Part shown: piece after piece, positions 34,730-43,469 of the stretch
How positions within the stretch are numbered: the first letter of the stretch is position 1
Layout of the letters: each line of letters starts with the position of its first letter
Assembly: GCF_004054105.1 (NCBI RefSeq)
Contig: NZ_SBLC01000004.1
Coordinates: 138,873 to 202,872 of the forward strand
DNA: 64,000 nucleotides
Direction of reading: 5' to 3'
From: Falsigemmobacter intermedius
GTDB taxonomy: Bacteria > Pseudomonadota > Alphaproteobacteria > Rhodobacterales > Rhodobacteraceae
Notes under the pieces: model-generated
Seen by the model: the letters and a program-made list of their open reading frames with translations, nothing else
Told to the model about the DNA's origin: nothing
Database searches by the model: none
Translations under genes and position numbers: made by a program

Positions 34730-36225
34730 GCGACGGTCTGCTTTCCAATATTGCGCTCGGCTTCAGTGTCGCGCTGTCCTTTGATGGTCTGCTTTACTGC
34801 ACCATCGGGGTTCTTCTGGGCACCGTGGTCGGCGTTCTGCCGGGTCTGGGCACCATGGCGACGCTCGCCATTCTGATGCCGATCACCTTCCACATCGATC
34901 CGACCTTCGCGGTCATCATGCTGTCGGGGATCTATTATGGGGCTGCCTATGGCGGCTCAACGGCCTCGATCCTGCTGAACCTGCCGGGCACGGTGACTTC
35001 GGTCATCACCACGCTCGACGGCTATCCGATGGCGAAGAACGGCAAAGCCGGCCAGGCGCTGTTCATCACCGCCATCGCCTCTTTCGTGGGCTCTTTCCTT
35101 GGCGCGGTGCTGCTGGCCGTGCTGACCGTGCCGCTGGCCACCGTGGCAATGCAGTTTGGTCCGCAGGACTACTTCATGCTGATGGCCTTTGGTCTGATCG
35201 CAGCCTCGATGCTTTCGACCGGTCAGCCGCTGAAGTCGCTGATCATGGTTTTCACCGGCATGCTTTTGGGCGTTGTGGGTCTTGATCTGAACTCGGGCGC
35301 TGAGCGGTTCACCTTCGGCTCGCCGGATCTTTTTGACGGTCTGTCGCTGGTGGCCATCGCCATGGGTCTCTTTGGTCTGCCCGAAATCATCACCGCCGCC
35401 CGCGGTGGCCCCGAAGGCACCGTCACCGAAGAGAAAATCTCGCTGCGTTCGATGATCCCCTCGGGCAAAGATATGAAAGCCTCGGCCATGCCGATGCTGC
35501 GCGGCACGGGCGTCGGCGCTTTCTTCGGCGCGCTTCCGGGGACCGGTGGTGTGATCGCGACCTTCCTGTCCTATGCGCTGGAAAAGAAGATCTCCAAAAC
35601 CCCTGAGCGGTTCGGCAAAGGCGCGATTGAAGGTGTGGCCTCGCCTGAGGCTGCCAATAACGCGGCCGTCCAGACTGCCTTCATCCCCACCATGTCGCTG
35701 GGGATTCCGGGTGACGCGGTTATGGCGATCATGCTCGGCGTTCTGATGGTGCATGGCATCGTTCCGGGCCCGGCGGTGATCTCGGAAAACCCGAGCCTCT
35801 TCTGGGGTCTGGTTGCCTCTTTCGTGGTTGGCAACGTGCTGCTGGTGATCCTGAACATTCCGCTGGTCGGCCTTTGGGTCCGCCTGCTGCGCGTGCCTTA
35901 TCACCTGCTCTTCCCGATCATGGTGGCCTGTGTCTGCGTGGGCGTTTACTCGGTCTCGAACAAGGTCATGGATATCTACATCCTGCTGGTCTTCGGTCTG
36001 ATCGGGCTTGGTCTGAAAATGCTGCGCTTTGACGGCTCGACCCTTCTTCTGGGCTTCGTTCTCGGGCCGATGCTGGAAGAGCATTTCCGTCGTGCCATGG
36101 TCGTGACGGGGGGCGAGTTCTCCAGCTTTATCGAGCGTCCGATCTCAGCCGTCTTTGGCTTCCTGACGCTGGCGATGATCATCTGGTTCTCGACCACCGC
36201 CCTGTTGCGGCTGACGAAGAAATAA
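34726..36225 (+). CDS. Tripartite tricarboxylate transporter large permease (TctA)
   Basis: 499 residues from a GTG overlapping the tctB stop. About 10-12 membrane helices; conserved GVLPGLGTMATLAILMPITF near residue 35 and GALPGTGGVIATFLSYALEK near 270, plus YGAAYGGSTASILLNLPG. This is the transport channel of a TTT system. The binding protein tctC lies 6 kb upstream on the opposite strand. Substrate is a carboxylate, otherwise unknown. Confidence 0.93.
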   Translation: MSDGLLSNIALGFSVALSFDGLLYCTIGVLLGTVVGVLPGLGTMATLAILMPITFHIDPTFAVIMLSGIYYGAAYGGSTASILLNLPGTVTSVITTLDGYPMAKNGKAGQALFITAIASFVGSFLGAVLLAVLTVPLATVAMQFGPQDYFMLMAFGLIAASMLSTGQPLKSLIMVFTGMLLGVVGLDLNSGAERFTFGSPDLFDGLSLVAIAMGLFGLPEIITAARGGPEGTVTEEKISLRSMIPSGKDMKASAMPMLRGTGVGAFFGALPGTGGVIATFLSYALEKKISKTPERFGKGAIEGVASPEAANNAAVQTAFIPTMSLGIPGDAVMAIMLGVLMVHGIVPGPAVISENPSLFWGLVASFVVGNVLLVILNIPLVGLWVRLLRVPYHLLFPIMVACVCVGVYSVSNKVMDIYILLVFGLIGLGLKMLRFDGSTLLLGFVLGPMLEEHFRRAMVVTGGEFSSFIERPISAVFGFLTLAMIIWFSTTALLRLTKK

Positions 36226-36272
36226 GGTCAAACCCTTCTGCAGCCGGGCTTTCGGGACCCGCTGCATGTTCC

Positions 36273-36293
36273 GGGGCCCTTCGGGGCCCCTTT
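36273..36293 (+). terminator. Hairpin after tctA
   Basis: GGGGCCC-TTCG-GGGCCCC followed by TTTG, about 50 bases after the tctA stop and 30 before the next gene. It may terminate or only weaken transcription into the second enoyl-CoA hydratase gene. Confidence 0.6.
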
Positions 36294-36323
36294 GCATAAC
36301 CCCCCGAACCCGGGAGAGAGACG

Positions 36324-37100
36324 ATGAGCCAGGCTGCTGATGTGGTCCTTGTAAACCACAGCCCCGAGGGCGTGACCCTTGTAACCCTGAACGACCCTGA
36401 ACGGCGCAATGCCCTGTCGCTGGCGCTGCGCACCCGCCTGCTGGAGGTGCTGCGCGTTGAAGCCGCAAACCCGCAGACCAAAGCGCTGGTCATCACCGGG
36501 GCGGGCAAGGGGTTCTGCGCGGGCGGCGATATTTCGGCCATGGGGCAGGGCTCAGCGGTCTCGACCCCGCGGATGAAGATCCTGCATGACATCGCGCGCG
36601 AACTGGCGGTCTATCCCAAACCCGTCATGGCGGCTGTGAATGGTGCGGCCTTCGGAGCCGGTCTGTCGCTGGCGCTGCTTTGTGACCGCATCTTCGTGGC
36701 ACCCGAGGCGAAGCTGGGTGTGACCTTTGGCAAGATGGGTCTGGCCCCGGACACCGGTTTTCTCTGGTCGGCCTGCCGTCGCCTGCCGCGCGCGCGGGTT
36801 TTGCAGATCGTCATGGACTGCGCCATTTTTGACGCCCCTGAGGCGCTGGATGAGGGGCTTGTCGATGCCATCGCCGATGATGTGGTCGAGGTGGCGCGGG
36901 CCGCGGCGCTGGCGTTGATCCCGGCGGCACCGCTGCCCTTCGCGCTGGCGCGCCGCGCGCTGGTTGAGATGGATGGCGGGCTGGAGCTTTGCCTCAGCCA
37001 TGAGCTGCGCGATCAGGGCGTGCTTTACGACAGCGCCGATCACCTGGAAGCCGTGGCCGCTTTCAAAGAAAAGCGCACTGCGGTCTTCAGCGGCCGCTGA
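36324..37100 (+). CDS. Enoyl-CoA hydratase/isomerase (second copy)
   Basis: 258 residues. Crotonase fold with GAGKGFCAGGDISAM near 65, NGAAFGAGLSLALLCD near 108, and LGVTFGKMGLAPDTGFLW near 132. The acidic residue expected of a true hydratase at the second position appears as Asp in PDTG, a pattern seen in ring-opening or isomerase members such as PaaG/BadK relatives, so the reaction is open. It is the last gene of the plus-strand operon and faces fadJ across a bidirectional terminator. Confidence 0.87.
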   Translation: MSQAADVVLVNHSPEGVTLVTLNDPERRNALSLALRTRLLEVLRVEAANPQTKALVITGAGKGFCAGGDISAMGQGSAVSTPRMKILHDIARELAVYPKPVMAAVNGAAFGAGLSLALLCDRIFVAPEAKLGVTFGKMGLAPDTGFLWSACRRLPRARVLQIVMDCAIFDAPEALDEGLVDAIADDVVEVARAAALALIPAAPLPFALARRALVEMDGGLELCLSHELRDQGVLYDSADHLEAVAAFKEKRTAVFSGR

Positions 37101-37116
37101 GAGATCCGGCTTTAAA

Positions 37117-37152
37117 GGAAAGGGGCGGTGCTTTTCAGCACCGCCCCTTTTG
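37117..37152. terminator. Bidirectional terminator between hydratase and fadJ
   Basis: AGGGGCGGTGC and GCACCGCCCCT form an 11-bp stem around a TTTTCA loop, with AAA on one side and TTTTG on the other. It can act for both convergent genes. Confidence 0.92.
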
Positions 37153-37155
37153 TTA

Positions 37156-39210
37156 TCAGGCTTTTGCCGCCCAGGCCTTCAGCGCCTCTGAGGGGCCGTC
37201 TGCCAGACCCTTTGCAGCCAGAGCCTCAAGGCCCTCAGCCACTTTGGCAAAACCGATGGCGCGGCCGTATTGGACCGGGCCGCCGCGGAAGCGCGGGAAG
37301 CCATAGCCGGAGACTTTGACCAGATCGACGTCGCTGTCGCGGAAGGCGATGCCTTCGGCGACGATCTTTGCCGATTCGTTGATCATCGGGAACATGATGG
37401 CCTCGACGATTTCGGCATCGGAGAAGGTCGCAGGGGTGGTCACACCGGCGTCCGCACGGGCGGCTGCAATGGCCTCGGCCACGGCGGCAGGGGTGCCGGC
37501 CACTTCTTTGCCCGCAGTGTCATAGTCGTACCAGCCGCCATTGGTCTTGCGGCCCAGACGTCCGGCCTCAAACACACGGTCGGCAACGGGGGCCCAGGGG
37601 CTTTCACCACGGCCACGCGCGGCCTTGCGCTGGAAGGCACCGATATCAAGACCCGAGAGGTCCTGCGTGCGGAAGGGGCCAAGCGCGAAGCCGAATTTCT
37701 GCAGGGCATTATCGACCTGCGACGGCTCTGCGCCCGCCACGACCAGACGCTCGGCGGTGGTGCGGGTCAGCTTCAGGATGCGGTTGCCGATGAAGCCGTC
37801 GCAGATGCCTGCGCGAACCGGCATCTTCCCGGCCTTTGCCGCCAGCGCAAAACCGGTGGCGATGACATCCGGAGCAGAGCCCGAAGTCGGCACGATCTCC
37901 AGCAGTTTCATGATATTGGCCGGCGAGAAGAAGTGCAGGCCGATGAAACGCTCCGGTCCCGGCAGATCGGCGACGATCTCATCGGGGTTCAGATAGGAGG
38001 TATTGGTCGCAAGGATCGCATCGGGCGCGCAGACGCGGGTGAGTTCCGCAAAGACGGCGCGTTTGACGTCCAGGTCCTCAAAAACGGCCTCAATGACCAG
38101 ATCGCAATCGGCCACGGCAGCATAATCGGCCGCCGCGTTAAAGCCGCCGATCAGCTCGGCGTATTTGGCCTCGGTGATGCGGCCCTTTGCCAGATCGCCC
38201 TTGAGGATCTTTTCAACATTGGCCTGACCACGGGCGGCGGCCTCGGCGTCGCGCTCGATCATCTGAACCGGGAGACCGGCGTTGCGCATGGCCACGGCAA
38301 TGCCCGCGCCCATGGTGCCGCCGCCGATCACGCCGATGCGGGTGAAGGGACGCGGCGTCACGCCTTTCAGCTCTGAGGGGCGCGGGGCAGCGCGCTCGGC
38401 AAAGAAGATATGGCGCAGCGCTGCGGCCTGATCGGTTTTGCGCAGACGCAGGAAGGTCTCACGCTCAAAGGCCATGGCCTCAGCGAAGCTGACTTCGGTG
38501 GCGTTCTTCAGCGAGGCCAGCGCCTCCACCGGGCCTGTGTTGCCTTTGGCGGCTCTCTTCACGCGGGCGGCGGTCTCGGTCCAGAAGGCTTCGTCCTTTT
38601 GCCCGATCGGGCGGGCTGAGGTGATTTCCGGCAGGGCCGCACCAAGGGCTGCGGTGACGAAATCTTCCGCCGCCTGATCTGCATTCTCGGCGGGAAGGAT
38701 CGCATCGATCAGACCAAGCGCCAGCGCCTTCTCGGCCTTCACCGGTTTGCCGGAGGTGATGAGATCGGCAGCCGCTTCAACGCCCACCAGGCGCGGGGTG
38801 CGCACCGTGCCACCTGCGCCCGGGATAATGCCAAGGTTGACCTCCGGCAGACCCATCTGGCTGCCCGGGGCCGCCAGACGCCAGCGGCAGGCGAGCGCGA
38901 TTTCCAGACCGCCGCCCAGAGCCGTACCGTGGATCTGCGCCGCAAAAGGCTTGCTGCAGGCCTCAACAGCGTTCAGCACGTCGGGCAGATGCGGCTCAAC
39001 CGGGGGCTTGTCGAATTCGGTGACATCAGCACCGGCCACGAAGGTGCGGCCCGCGCAGGACAGAACCACGGCCTTCACGGCATCGTCGGCCTCGACAGTG
39101 CGAACCGCGTCCAGAAGACCCTGGCGCACGGCGGCGGAGATGGCGTTGACGGGCGGATTGTCAATGATGACGCGCGCAATTGCGCCGTTTTTGATGACGG
39201 AAACGGTCAT
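37156..39210 (-). CDS. fadJ: Bifunctional enoyl-CoA hydratase / 3-hydroxyacyl-CoA dehydrogenase (FadJ-like)
   Basis: 684 residues: crotonase domain at about 1-190 (SCAGRTFVAGADVTEF, HGTALGGGLEIALAC, PEVNLGIIPGAGGTVR), then a 3-hydroxyacyl-CoA dehydrogenase NAD domain with GVIGGGTMGAGIAVAM near 295 and C-terminal HAD domains (LHFFSPANIMKLLEIV). It carries out two consecutive beta-oxidation steps. Slightly shorter than E. coli FadJ (714). No partner thiolase follows. It is downstream of the CaiB gene but a minus-strand terminator separates them. Confidence 0.93.
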   Translation of the reverse strand: MTVSVIKNGAIARVIIDNPPVNAISAAVRQGLLDAVRTVEADDAVKAVVLSCAGRTFVAGADVTEFDKPPVEPHLPDVLNAVEACSKPFAAQIHGTALGGGLEIALACRWRLAAPGSQMGLPEVNLGIIPGAGGTVRTPRLVGVEAAADLITSGKPVKAEKALALGLIDAILPAENADQAAEDFVTAALGAALPEITSARPIGQKDEAFWTETAARVKRAAKGNTGPVEALASLKNATEVSFAEAMAFERETFLRLRKTDQAAALRHIFFAERAAPRPSELKGVTPRPFTRIGVIGGGTMGAGIAVAMRNAGLPVQMIERDAEAAARGQANVEKILKGDLAKGRITEAKYAELIGGFNAAADYAAVADCDLVIEAVFEDLDVKRAVFAELTRVCAPDAILATNTSYLNPDEIVADLPGPERFIGLHFFSPANIMKLLEIVPTSGSAPDVIATGFALAAKAGKMPVRAGICDGFIGNRILKLTRTTAERLVVAGAEPSQVDNALQKFGFALGPFRTQDLSGLDIGAFQRKAARGRGESPWAPVADRVFEAGRLGRKTNGGWYDYDTAGKEVAGTPAAVAEAIAAARADAGVTTPATFSDAEIVEAIMFPMINESAKIVAEGIAFRDSDVDLVKVSGYGFPRFRGGPVQYGRAIGFAKVAEGLEALAAKGLADGPSEALKAWAAKA

Positions 39211-39230
39211 GGTCAGTCCCGAATGCAGGT

Positions 39231-39267
39231 AAAAATGGGGGCGGGGCCACCTCCTGGCCCTGCCCCC
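39231..39267 (-). terminator. Minus-strand terminator between caiB-like gene and fadJ
   Basis: On the minus strand GGGGGCAGGGCC, a 7-base loop and GGCCCCGCCCCC form a 12-position stem with one mismatch, followed by ATTTTT. It should end the LLM - reductase - CaiB transcript or lower read-through into fadJ. The loop reads AGGAGGT, a perfect Shine-Dalgarno sequence, but too far (about 38 bases) from the fadJ start. Confidence 0.8.
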
Positions 39268-39275
39268 GGATCAAA

Positions 39276-40454
39276 TCAGCGACGCACGAGGCCTTCGGCG
39301 GCCTTGCTGCCCGTCAGGCCGAACTCCTCGGTGACCTGATCGGTGTGCTGCCCGAAGGCAGGCGGCGCTTTGCGGTAGGTCGCAGGCGTCCGCTCAAGCT
39401 TGATGGGCGAGGCGGTGCCGCGCACGCCTTCCGTGTCGACGATCATCTTGCGCGCATGGGTATGCGGATCGGCGATCACCTGATCGAGTGAGCGCACCGG
39501 CGCGGCCGGAACGCCGGAAGTGATCAGTTTTTCGGCAATCGCCTCTGCCGTCCAGGAGGCCATCGCCGCTTCCAGGCGCTCGCGCAGCAGCGGGCGGTTC
39601 TCTTTGCGGTTGGCATTGGTCGAGAAGCGCTCATCCGAGGGCATGTCGTCGAGGCCGAGGACTTTGCACAGATTCGCGAACTGCCCGTTGTTGCCCACGG
39701 CCAGGAAGACATCGCCGTCCTGTGCTGCATAGGTGTCATAGGGCGTGATGTTCGGATGTGCGTTGCCCGAGCGGCCCGGCACCGGCGCGCCGAGATACAT
39801 ATTCGGCAGATGCGGGTGCATCAGTGAGAAGCCGCAGTCGTAAAGCGAAGCCTCAACAAACTGGCCAAGACCCGAGCGGTGACGCTCCTGCAGCGCCAGC
39901 ATGATGCCGAGCGCTGCGTTCAGGCCGGTGACCATATCGACAACCGGCACGCCGACGCGCTGCGGCTTGCCGCCGACTTCACCGTTGACCGACATAATGC
40001 CGACCAGCGCCTGGATTGCCGCGTCATAGCCCGGACGGCCGCCATAGGGGCCGTCTTCGCCAAAGCCCGACACGCGGGCATGAACAAGGCGCGGGAAGCG
40101 TTTGCGCAGCTCTTCGCGGCCGATGCCCCATTTCTCAAGGGTGCCGGTCTTGAAGTTTTCGATGAACACATCTGCGCCTTCAAGGAGATGCATCAGGAAC
40201 TCGCGTCCCTCTTCGCGCGAGAAATCCAGCGCGATGCCCTCTTTGTTGCGGTTCAGCCCCTGGTAATAAGAGGCACCATCCCCATGGAAGGGAGGGCCCC
40301 AGAGCCGGGTTTCATCGCCCTGCGGCGGCTCGACTTTGATCACCCGCGCTCCGTGATCGCCGAGGATCTGCCCGCAGTAGGGCCCGCCCAGCACGCGGCT
40401 TGCGTCGATGACCAGCAGGCCCTCAAGGGCGCCGGTAGCGCTTTGCTCAGTCAT
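39276..40454 (-). CDS. CaiB/BaiF-type (family III) CoA-transferase
   Basis: 392 residues from ATG 40454 with GGAGG upstream. N-terminal DASRVLGGPYCGQILGDHGARVIKVEPP and the segment FIENFKTGTLEKWGI are typical; the catalytic Asp is expected near VSGFGEDGPYGGRPGYD (about residue 145-160). Family III enzymes move CoA from an acyl-CoA donor to a carboxylate. It is the only clear activating enzyme for the imported acid in this region. Four bases downstream of the flavin reductase gene, same operon. Confidence 0.92.
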   Translation of the reverse strand: MTEQSATGALEGLLVIDASRVLGGPYCGQILGDHGARVIKVEPPQGDETRLWGPPFHGDGASYYQGLNRNKEGIALDFSREEGREFLMHLLEGADVFIENFKTGTLEKWGIGREELRKRFPRLVHARVSGFGEDGPYGGRPGYDAAIQALVGIMSVNGEVGGKPQRVGVPVVDMVTGLNAALGIMLALQERHRSGLGQFVEASLYDCGFSLMHPHLPNMYLGAPVPGRSGNAHPNITPYDTYAAQDGDVFLAVGNNGQFANLCKVLGLDDMPSDERFSTNANRKENRPLLRERLEAAMASWTAEAIAEKLITSGVPAAPVRSLDQVIADPHTHARKMIVDTEGVRGTASPIKLERTPATYRKAPPAFGQHTDQVTEEFGLTGSKAAEGLVRR

Positions 40455-40458
40455 GTTC

Positions 40459-41250
40459 TCACTCCTCCGACAGGCGCAGAGTGGTGCCGTCAAACTGCAC
40501 CATGGGCCGGTCGTCGCGCAGAGTGGTAGTCTCAATTCGGCCGACAAGCAACTTATGGGTGCCGAGCGAAACTTCGGTGATGATCCGGCACTCCATCGAG
40601 ACCAGCGCCTGGGTCAGCAGCGGCAGGCCGCTCCGGCCCGCAACCCAGTCCGCGCCCGCAAAGCGGTCACGACCCTGAGCGGCTTTGACGAACTGCCCGA
40701 CGATGGCGCCATGGTCATGGCCAAGGATATTGATCGCCATGCGGCCGTTTTGCTGGAAAAGCGGCAGCGAGGAGGAGGTCTCATTGACGAAGACGCCGAC
40801 CAGGGGCGGCTCTGCCGAGATCGAGACCACGCTGGAGGCCACCATGCCCACGGGCTCTTCCATGGTGCCGGTGGTCACGGCGCTGACGCCCGCAGCCAGG
40901 CGGCGCATCGAGCCGCGGAAGTCGTCGAGGGTAATCCGCGCCGGTGCAACCTCTTCGCGGGTGATATGGGCGCGCACAAGGCCTGCCTCATCCACCCAGC
41001 CTGCCTTCGCGGCATAGGCGATCATGCCCTCAAAGCCCTTGTCCCACTCGGGATCCCCCGCAAGCGGGGAGAGGAACTTCAGCACGGCCGGGGCCAGGCG
41101 AATGTGATCTTCGCCCTCAAAACGGCCGATCTTAGCAACCAGTCGCGCGAGTTTTTCGGGAGAAATCGGGTCAATCAAAACGTCAAGCCCGCGAAAATTC
41201 GCGGGCTCGATCAGAGTGATTGCGCCCGCATCGGTGATGTGGATGCGCAT
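40459..41250 (-). CDS. Flavin reductase with an extra N-terminal domain
   Basis: 263 residues. Residues about 110-263 are a flavin reductase domain (FMN-binding split barrel: FRGSMRRLAAGVSAVTT, GMVASSVVSISAEPPLV, FVNETSSSLP), which supplies reduced flavin to a monooxygenase. The first 105 or so residues (MRIHITDAGAITLIEPANFR, then RLAPAVLKFLSPLAGDPEWDKGFEGMIAYAAKAGW) are not part of the normal enzyme, which is about 160-190 residues. The extension has no motif I recognise. It directly follows the LLM monooxygenase gene (11 bases), its presumed partner. Confidence 0.83.
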   Translation of the reverse strand: MRIHITDAGAITLIEPANFRGLDVLIDPISPEKLARLVAKIGRFEGEDHIRLAPAVLKFLSPLAGDPEWDKGFEGMIAYAAKAGWVDEAGLVRAHITREEVAPARITLDDFRGSMRRLAAGVSAVTTGTMEEPVGMVASSVVSISAEPPLVGVFVNETSSSLPLFQQNGRMAINILGHDHGAIVGQFVKAAQGRDRFAGADWVAGRSGLPLLTQALVSMECRIITEVSLGTHKLLVGRIETTTLRDDRPMVQFDGTTLRLSEE

Positions 41251-41261
41251 GTTTTCCGGCC

Positions 41262-42323
41262 TTATGCTGCTTCGCGGTTGCCAAGCTCTTTGCGGATCGC
41301 CGGGATGATCGTCGAGCCCCAGAGTTCGATCTGCTTGAGCATGGTCTTCTGGTCAAAATCGCCCAGCTGGGTCTGAAGCGCAATATGCTTCGGCTTCAGT
41401 ATCGAGATTTCCTCAAGCATCTTGTCGATGACCTGGTTGACCGAGCCGACCGGCAGGTTCTTACGCAGCTGTTCGAACGACAGATCGGTTTCCGAGGGGA
41501 CCTCTTTGACCATATAGCCGTCATCGGTCTGCGCGCGGCGGTATTTCAGGCTTTCCGAGATACGGCGCTGGAAGCGGCAGTTGTCGAGATAGGCGTCGAT
41601 CTCGGCGTTGTTGTCCGAGGCATAGCCGCAGCGCAGGAAGCCGAACTTCACATCTTTGTCGAGGTCTTTGCCCTCTTTCGAGGCGATGCCTTCCATCTTG
41701 CCGCGCAGGGTGCGGATGGCGTCATTGCCGTTGAGCAGCGAGGTGACGAAGAGGTTGTGACCGTCACGCACGGCGCGGCCGAGCAGGTTCGGGTTGCCCG
41801 AGGTGACCCACATCGGCGGCAGCGGCTTTTGCACGCAGCGCACGGCGATCGACGACGGCGGGATGTTCAGGTGCTTGCCTTTGTATTCAAAGGTGTGCTG
41901 GTTCAGACCCATCGGGATGATGTCGAGGAATTCGTTATAGATTTCGCTCGCATTCTCGATGCTGCAGCCGAAACGCTCGAATTCGAATTCCTGGTAGCCC
42001 TGGCCTACGCCCAGTTCCAGACGTCCGTTCGAGACGGTGTCGGCAAAGCCCACTTCGGCAAGGAAGCGCGCGGGGTGATAGAGCGGCAGAATGCAGACCG
42101 CAGTGCCCAGGCGGATGCGCGAGGTTTTGCCCGCAGCATGGGCAATGGTCATCAGCGGCGAGGGCGAGAGCGAGTAGTTGTTGAAGTGGTGCTCGGCGTA
42201 CCAGGCGGTGTCGAAACCGGCCTGTTCAGCGACCACGGTCTGCTCGATCGAGTTGTTGATCACCTCAAAAGAGGTCTGATGGTAGCCGCGTTGCTGGGCC
42301 AGAATAAAGACGCCGAATTCCAT
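41262..42323 (-). CDS. Luciferase-like (LLM) flavin-dependent monooxygenase
   Basis: 353 residues from ATG 42323 with GGAGG ahead (upstream in-frame ATG at 42377 judged unlikely). Bacterial-luciferase TIM-barrel fold: MEFGVFILAQQRGYHQ, DTAWYAEHHFNNYSLSPSPL, RIRLGTAVCILPLYHPARFLAEV, NGRLELGVGQGY. Uses reduced FMN and oxygen to oxygenate or cleave a substrate, with the next gene's reductase as flavin donor. First gene of a minus-strand operon, divergent from the LysR gene that probably controls it. Confidence 0.9.
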   Translation of the reverse strand: MEFGVFILAQQRGYHQTSFEVINNSIEQTVVAEQAGFDTAWYAEHHFNNYSLSPSPLMTIAHAAGKTSRIRLGTAVCILPLYHPARFLAEVGFADTVSNGRLELGVGQGYQEFEFERFGCSIENASEIYNEFLDIIPMGLNQHTFEYKGKHLNIPPSSIAVRCVQKPLPPMWVTSGNPNLLGRAVRDGHNLFVTSLLNGNDAIRTLRGKMEGIASKEGKDLDKDVKFGFLRCGYASDNNAEIDAYLDNCRFQRRISESLKYRRAQTDDGYMVKEVPSETDLSFEQLRKNLPVGSVNQVIDKMLEEISILKPKHIALQTQLGDFDQKTMLKQIELWGSTIIPAIRKELGNREAA

Positions 42324-42350
42324 GAGTCCCTCCGAATTCATCTCGATAAA

Positions 42351-42385
42351 CTCACTATTCGGTTTGATATGCGACAAAAAGTGAG
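42351..42385. promoter_or_regulatory. Candidate LysR-regulator site
   Basis: CTCACT (42351-42356) and AGTGAG (42380-42385) are perfect complements 23 bases apart in the gap between the divergent LLM and LysR starts. Position fits a LysR recognition region; the arms are short, so chance is possible. Confidence 0.35.
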
Positions 42386-42424
42386 GTAATAATTCGTTCT
42401 GTCCTGCGATTTGTGGAGGTAATG

Positions 42425-43381
42425 ATGGATCGTTTGCGTGCGATGGAACTCTTCCTCTCCGTGTCCCGGACAGAAAGTTTCACGGAAACGGCCCGGATTT
42501 TCGGGCTGTCGGCCACGTCGGTTTCCCGCGCGATTTCAGATCTTGAGGATCTGTTGAAAGCGCGGCTGCTGATCCGCTCAACCCGCCAGGTGGCTCTGAC
42601 CGAAGCGGGGCATGAATATGCCCGCAACGTCGAAGGCGTGCTCTGGACCATCAAAGAGGTGGAGACCTCGGTCTCAGCGATTTCCGCGGCACCTGCTGGT
42701 CATCTGCGGGTGCATACGCGCACGATGTTCGGCCTTGGGGTGCTGACGCCGCTGCTGGCGGAATTCCGGCAGATCTATCCCGATATTTCGGTGGAACTGC
42801 TGATGGGCGAGAAGAAGGTCGATTTGCGCCGCGAGAAGGTTGATATCGATTTTCGCATCGCGCCGCCTGCGGAGGCCGGTCTGAAACGGCGGATGCTCTT
42901 TTTGTCTGAGCGCCATCTTGTGGCCTCGCCCGATTATCTGCGCACTGCTCCGCCGCTGGAATCTCCCTGGCAGCTGAGCGATCATGCCACCCTGGCCTAT
43001 CTGCTGCCCGGCGGCGGTTTTGCCTGGCGGTTCCGGCGCGGGGACGGCGCTTTTGATGAGGTGCAGATCACCCCGCGCCATGTCTCCAACAGCGGTATGG
43101 CCCTGCTGGAGCTTGCCCGTCTGGGTGAGGGGATCGCGCTTCTCGATGATTACACCGTCGCCGCCGATCTGGAGCGCGGCACTCTGGTGCGGCTGTTGCC
43201 CGAACAGCGGGTCAGCAATACGACCTTCGAGGAAGGCATGTATGCCACCATCGTCGACACCCCGGTGGTGCCGGCGAAGATCCGGGTGTTCCTTGATTTC
43301 GTGGCCGGTCGCGTCTCGGGGACGGAACGCCGCTTCTCGGTCTTCTCGCGCCCGGCGGCCGAAGCCGCGCCCCAGGCCTGA
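42425..43381 (+). CDS. LysR-family transcriptional regulator
   Basis: 318 residues from ATG 42425, five bases after GGAGG; ATG 42422 and GTG 42413 are too close to that site. HTH at about 1-60 (MDRLRAMELFLSVSRTESFTETARIF, then ATSVSRAISDLEDLLKARLL), then a substrate domain with VELLMGEKKVDLRREKVDIDFRI, as in CrgA/AaeR-type members. Divergent from the LLM - flavin reductase - CaiB operon, its likely target, and 88 bases ahead of the CoA-transferase pair on the same strand. Confidence 0.87.
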   Translation: MDRLRAMELFLSVSRTESFTETARIFGLSATSVSRAISDLEDLLKARLLIRSTRQVALTEAGHEYARNVEGVLWTIKEVETSVSAISAAPAGHLRVHTRTMFGLGVLTPLLAEFRQIYPDISVELLMGEKKVDLRREKVDIDFRIAPPAEAGLKRRMLFLSERHLVASPDYLRTAPPLESPWQLSDHATLAYLLPGGGFAWRFRRGDGAFDEVQITPRHVSNSGMALLELARLGEGIALLDDYTVAADLERGTLVRLLPEQRVSNTTFEEGMYATIVDTPVVPAKIRVFLDFVAGRVSGTERRFSVFSRPAAEAAPQA

Positions 43382-43469
43382 GGCAGGCATTTTCCTCGCC
43401 CCGCCCCCTTTCCTTTCGCGGCAATTAAGGTCAGCCTGCAGGCCTTGAGACGGCAGCCGGGGAGGGGCG

